Below are positions 61,249 through 64,000 of a stretch of 64,000 nt of DNA, piece after piece. A model generated the notes under the pieces. That model was given only the letters and a program-made list of their open reading frames with translations, was not told the origin of the DNA and did no database searches. The DNA comes from Lingula anatina (taxonomy: Eukaryota; Brachiopoda; Lingulata; Lingulida; Lingulidae), in NCBI RefSeq assembly GCF_001039355.2, contig NW_019775380.1, forward strand, positions 845,282-909,281, written 5' to 3'. Numbering within the stretch: position 1 is the stretch's first letter; every line of letters begins with the position of its first letter. The position numbers were made by a program, and so were the translations under genes.

Positions 61249-64000
61249 CTGAAACAAGCAGAGAAACTTACTTCGGTTATAAACTTACGCTTTTACGCCT
61301 TTAAACGCCAATGGATCGGAAACACAACGATGTTATAACAATCAGTAGCCTATATGTAAACGTGGCTGCGTTCCTACTTATGAAATACATATGAAAACAT
61401 TTTCACTTCGCATAAATGGTCTTTCAATTGTCTATCAATGTTGATACGGTTTCTTAAAACGTAATGAATAGCAAGCATTCTGAGATTTTTCTCAAATGTC
61501 AGCTACAAGTACCGTTTTTCCTGTATCTTCCCAATCCGAAATTGTAACATTAACCGTAATTTTTCAGAACCAATATATTCTTTTAAGACCAACATAATAA
61601 CAAACATAATGGAGCCAAGACACGTTTCTCAAACATTTGATGACGTTTTTTCTTCTTTAAAATGACTGAAACGATCACAAAATACACTGAATGTTTTCAA
61701 TCTCAAACTGTAACACATAACAATTGAGCATAATGTTGCAGTGGCACGTGTCTGAAATAAATGCCGTACGTAGGCCCGGTTACCCTTTTCATTTTTCGTT
61801 CCTTCGGTAACTAATGACAGAAATTATTTGTATGAATAATGATACTTACAAGATATATTTTCCCCTACGCTTGATAAAAGCTGGACCAAGATATGGTTCA
61901 TTCTACGCCTGATGAAAGCCACCCATATTCTTGCGTCTTCTCTTCACGGTCCCCAACTGTCAAGTGACTATTCTGGAAGACAGCTCAAACTGGGACGGTC
62001 CACTCATTGTTATGTAAATATCAACAGGTATTGCTCATTACAGGTGAGAAGTTGTGGCCTTATGCTATACTCAAGACAAAGGCAAACGTATCTGATCTGA
62101 CAGATTGTTTGATAAAATTAATTTTTATTCTTTTTAACAACAGTACTACATTTATTGTATACAACCATTGTGAAACTACTGAATATTACAATATATTAAT
62201 AAATGCGCCACGATCTAACCTATACTTTACGTTGCACCTCGTTCTACAGCCGTGGGTTTAGGTAAACATTCCAGTGCACTGTCTATCATCACAATGAAAC
62301 CAATATCGAATATCTGAATCAGAAATTGAAACTGTCACAAGGAAACTAATACGATGGTTTGTTTGATTGTTTTTAAATTTCATATGCATGGTTTTGTTAT
62401 AGTTTCTAATAAACCTAATTCTAGGAAACGGTATTAATGTCAAATAAACAAAATATGGCCAAGTTATTCACTTGTTATTATTACTATTATTATAGTTATT
62501 ATTATTATAATTATTATACTGATCATTTTCTGTCAGTCAAACCAAAAATTGGCTGTAAAACCAGTAATTTATTTCCAGTTAATATCTTCTAAGTTCTAAA
62601 ATGCAATGGATTGACTTCACCTGAGGCCTACGATTGCGCTAGATCACCTGTCGCAATGATAGATTCGAACATAACAGGCAAACAACTCGCTCATATCGTT
62701 TAATTTCTTTCAATAAATATTCAAATGCGAAACTCATTTCGGGACAAACGCTCAGTTTTGAATTCCTAGCAGATAAATATTCCTTTCAGCCACATTTTTA
62801 TTATATCAGTCTGTCTTCTTCTCGTTATTTTTCATTATTTTGCCCGGGGCGTGAAACCGTACATTTCCTCTTAAAACTACACAGATAGCGTCGATTAACA
62901 AGACGGTCTCCGCCCTTTTACCACCGAAGCGCGCAAATTAACGACCAAAATACACACCTGTTTCCGATTTTTAATATTGAAAGCTGTAACTTATCCTTTC
63001 TACTATTTTCAACTTCAATCGACAGATTAGATATAAATCGAATTAAAAACCATGCGTTTTCACTAAAGTGCATCTGATTTTTATTTGTATTCAGTCAACC
63101 TCTTGAAGTGGGTTGTATTGGCGTTATAGGCCGACTAATGGGTTCGTTTTCATCGCCAGCAACCTGTCTTGTTTACTGGATTTGTGTCTGTATCTGTTTG
63201 AGAAAAAAGACCGAGAATATTTCAACAGGGTACTGTCAAATTGTGCAGTAGCATTGATGTTTTTGGTGTAAAATTTACTATTGTTAAAGGTTCAAATTTA
63301 TTAAATAACTCCTGTAAATGAATGGGTAGAATGATAATCATGCACACAGATTCAAAATTTCAAATCAAGTTCTTCTTTCGTTAAAACTGCCGTTAATAGT
63401 TAAGCCTTATTTAATTTGTAATTAACTGAATAATGCATCTTGTACCTTGTATCTGTGTATTGGCAGTACCCTGTTTTTTAAATCTTTTTCTTTCAAGATC
63501 TTGTCTCTCAACAGTATTGATATAAACAGACACAAAAAGAAACGTCGATTGGCGTCCTGATAGATAGAACTGTTCATTCGTTGATATTTTTCAATCGGTT
63601 TTATGTTTAATAAATATATTTAACATTACAGAAAATGCGACTTGGATTTTACCATGGGTCCACGCCTTGGATCTGTCTTTTTGATAGATAATATACAGAT
63701 GTCATTTTAAAACACACATCGGGTTTTTTCACTTGTTCTGTCTTAAAAACGTTAAAATGGAAAAAAGAAACCACGTTTAAGTGTAACACCCGTAAAAGCA
63801 AAACACTGCAGATCTTGTTCATAGAGTTGTAATTTATTCAACAATACATTTTAATATACGTTAATATATTATATATAAATGTCATAGTCAAAAACATTTA
63901 CACATTTGTGCTTAATTATAACGAGACCCCATTTCACGATATGCAGTTAAAAAGGAAAACTAAAGGACCCATGGATGTGGACAAACAACCTACAAGAACT

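Larger units (their letters stand above)
58920..64000. other. AT-rich intergenic tail, no confident gene
   Basis: Apart from the unassigned minus-strand pieces and the GT repeat listed separately, I see no frame with recognisable protein, no structural RNA and no transposon ends. A (TTA)n-like patch lies near 62473-62517. The next gene is presumably outside the window. Confidence 0.5.

Noticed and set aside
62630-62700. A tRNA-like stretch with AGATTCGAAC
   Set aside because: No acceptor stem or D arm can be paired around it.
1-64000. CRISPR array, prophage or bacterial operon
   Set aside because: The spliced gene structure is animal; the direct repeats seen are a minisatellite and microsatellites without unique spacers.

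Overview
The window is animal nuclear DNA: AT-rich, with many introns flanked by GT/AG sites, short exons, (TTA)n and (TA)n microsatellites, a decayed non-LTR retrotransposon and a small DNA transposon. Nearly all recognisable coding sequence belongs to one plus-strand gene, an orthologue of HERC1, the giant HECT-type E3 ubiquitin ligase with two RCC1-like domains. Start codon, exon order and stop align end to end with what I recall of vertebrate HERC1. The species is not identifiable from the sequence; a marine invertebrate bilaterian (mollusc, hemichordate, amphioxus or similar) is my guess.

Layout. 1-2900 is non-coding, with a possible CpG/E-box promoter and 5' exon near 2920-2960. 3388-5226 is a minus-strand LINE remnant upstream of the start codon. 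HERC1 coding exons run from 5329 (ATG) to 54885 (TAA). In order they encode an N-terminal helical region, RCC1-like domain 1, a long helical and E/R-rich region, a SPRY domain, an acidic linker, a UBA-like helix pair, a Cys/His-rich region, a WD40 repeat block, RCC1-like domain 2 and the HECT domain. 55200-64000 is mostly AT-rich sequence with a 35-bp minisatellite (58395-58915) and a few unassigned exon-like pieces.

The most important structural point is that 7809-18780 and 18782-29953 are two diverged copies of the same 24 exons (coding exons 5-28), joined at a single N at 18781. The block holds 4172 coding bases, which is not a multiple of three, so reading through both copies shifts the frame. 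Two unmerged haplotypes at a contig join explain this best. Using one copy gives 76 coding exons and about 4953 residues, close to vertebrate HERC1, provided one apparent missing base near 34642-34693 is allowed for. The two copies then act as an allele comparison. They differ by a 224-bp PIF/Harbinger-like MITE with a TAA target duplication, a GT versus GC splice donor, a 30-bp indel that removes most of an acceptor tract, and a stop codon in one of two tandem splice acceptors.
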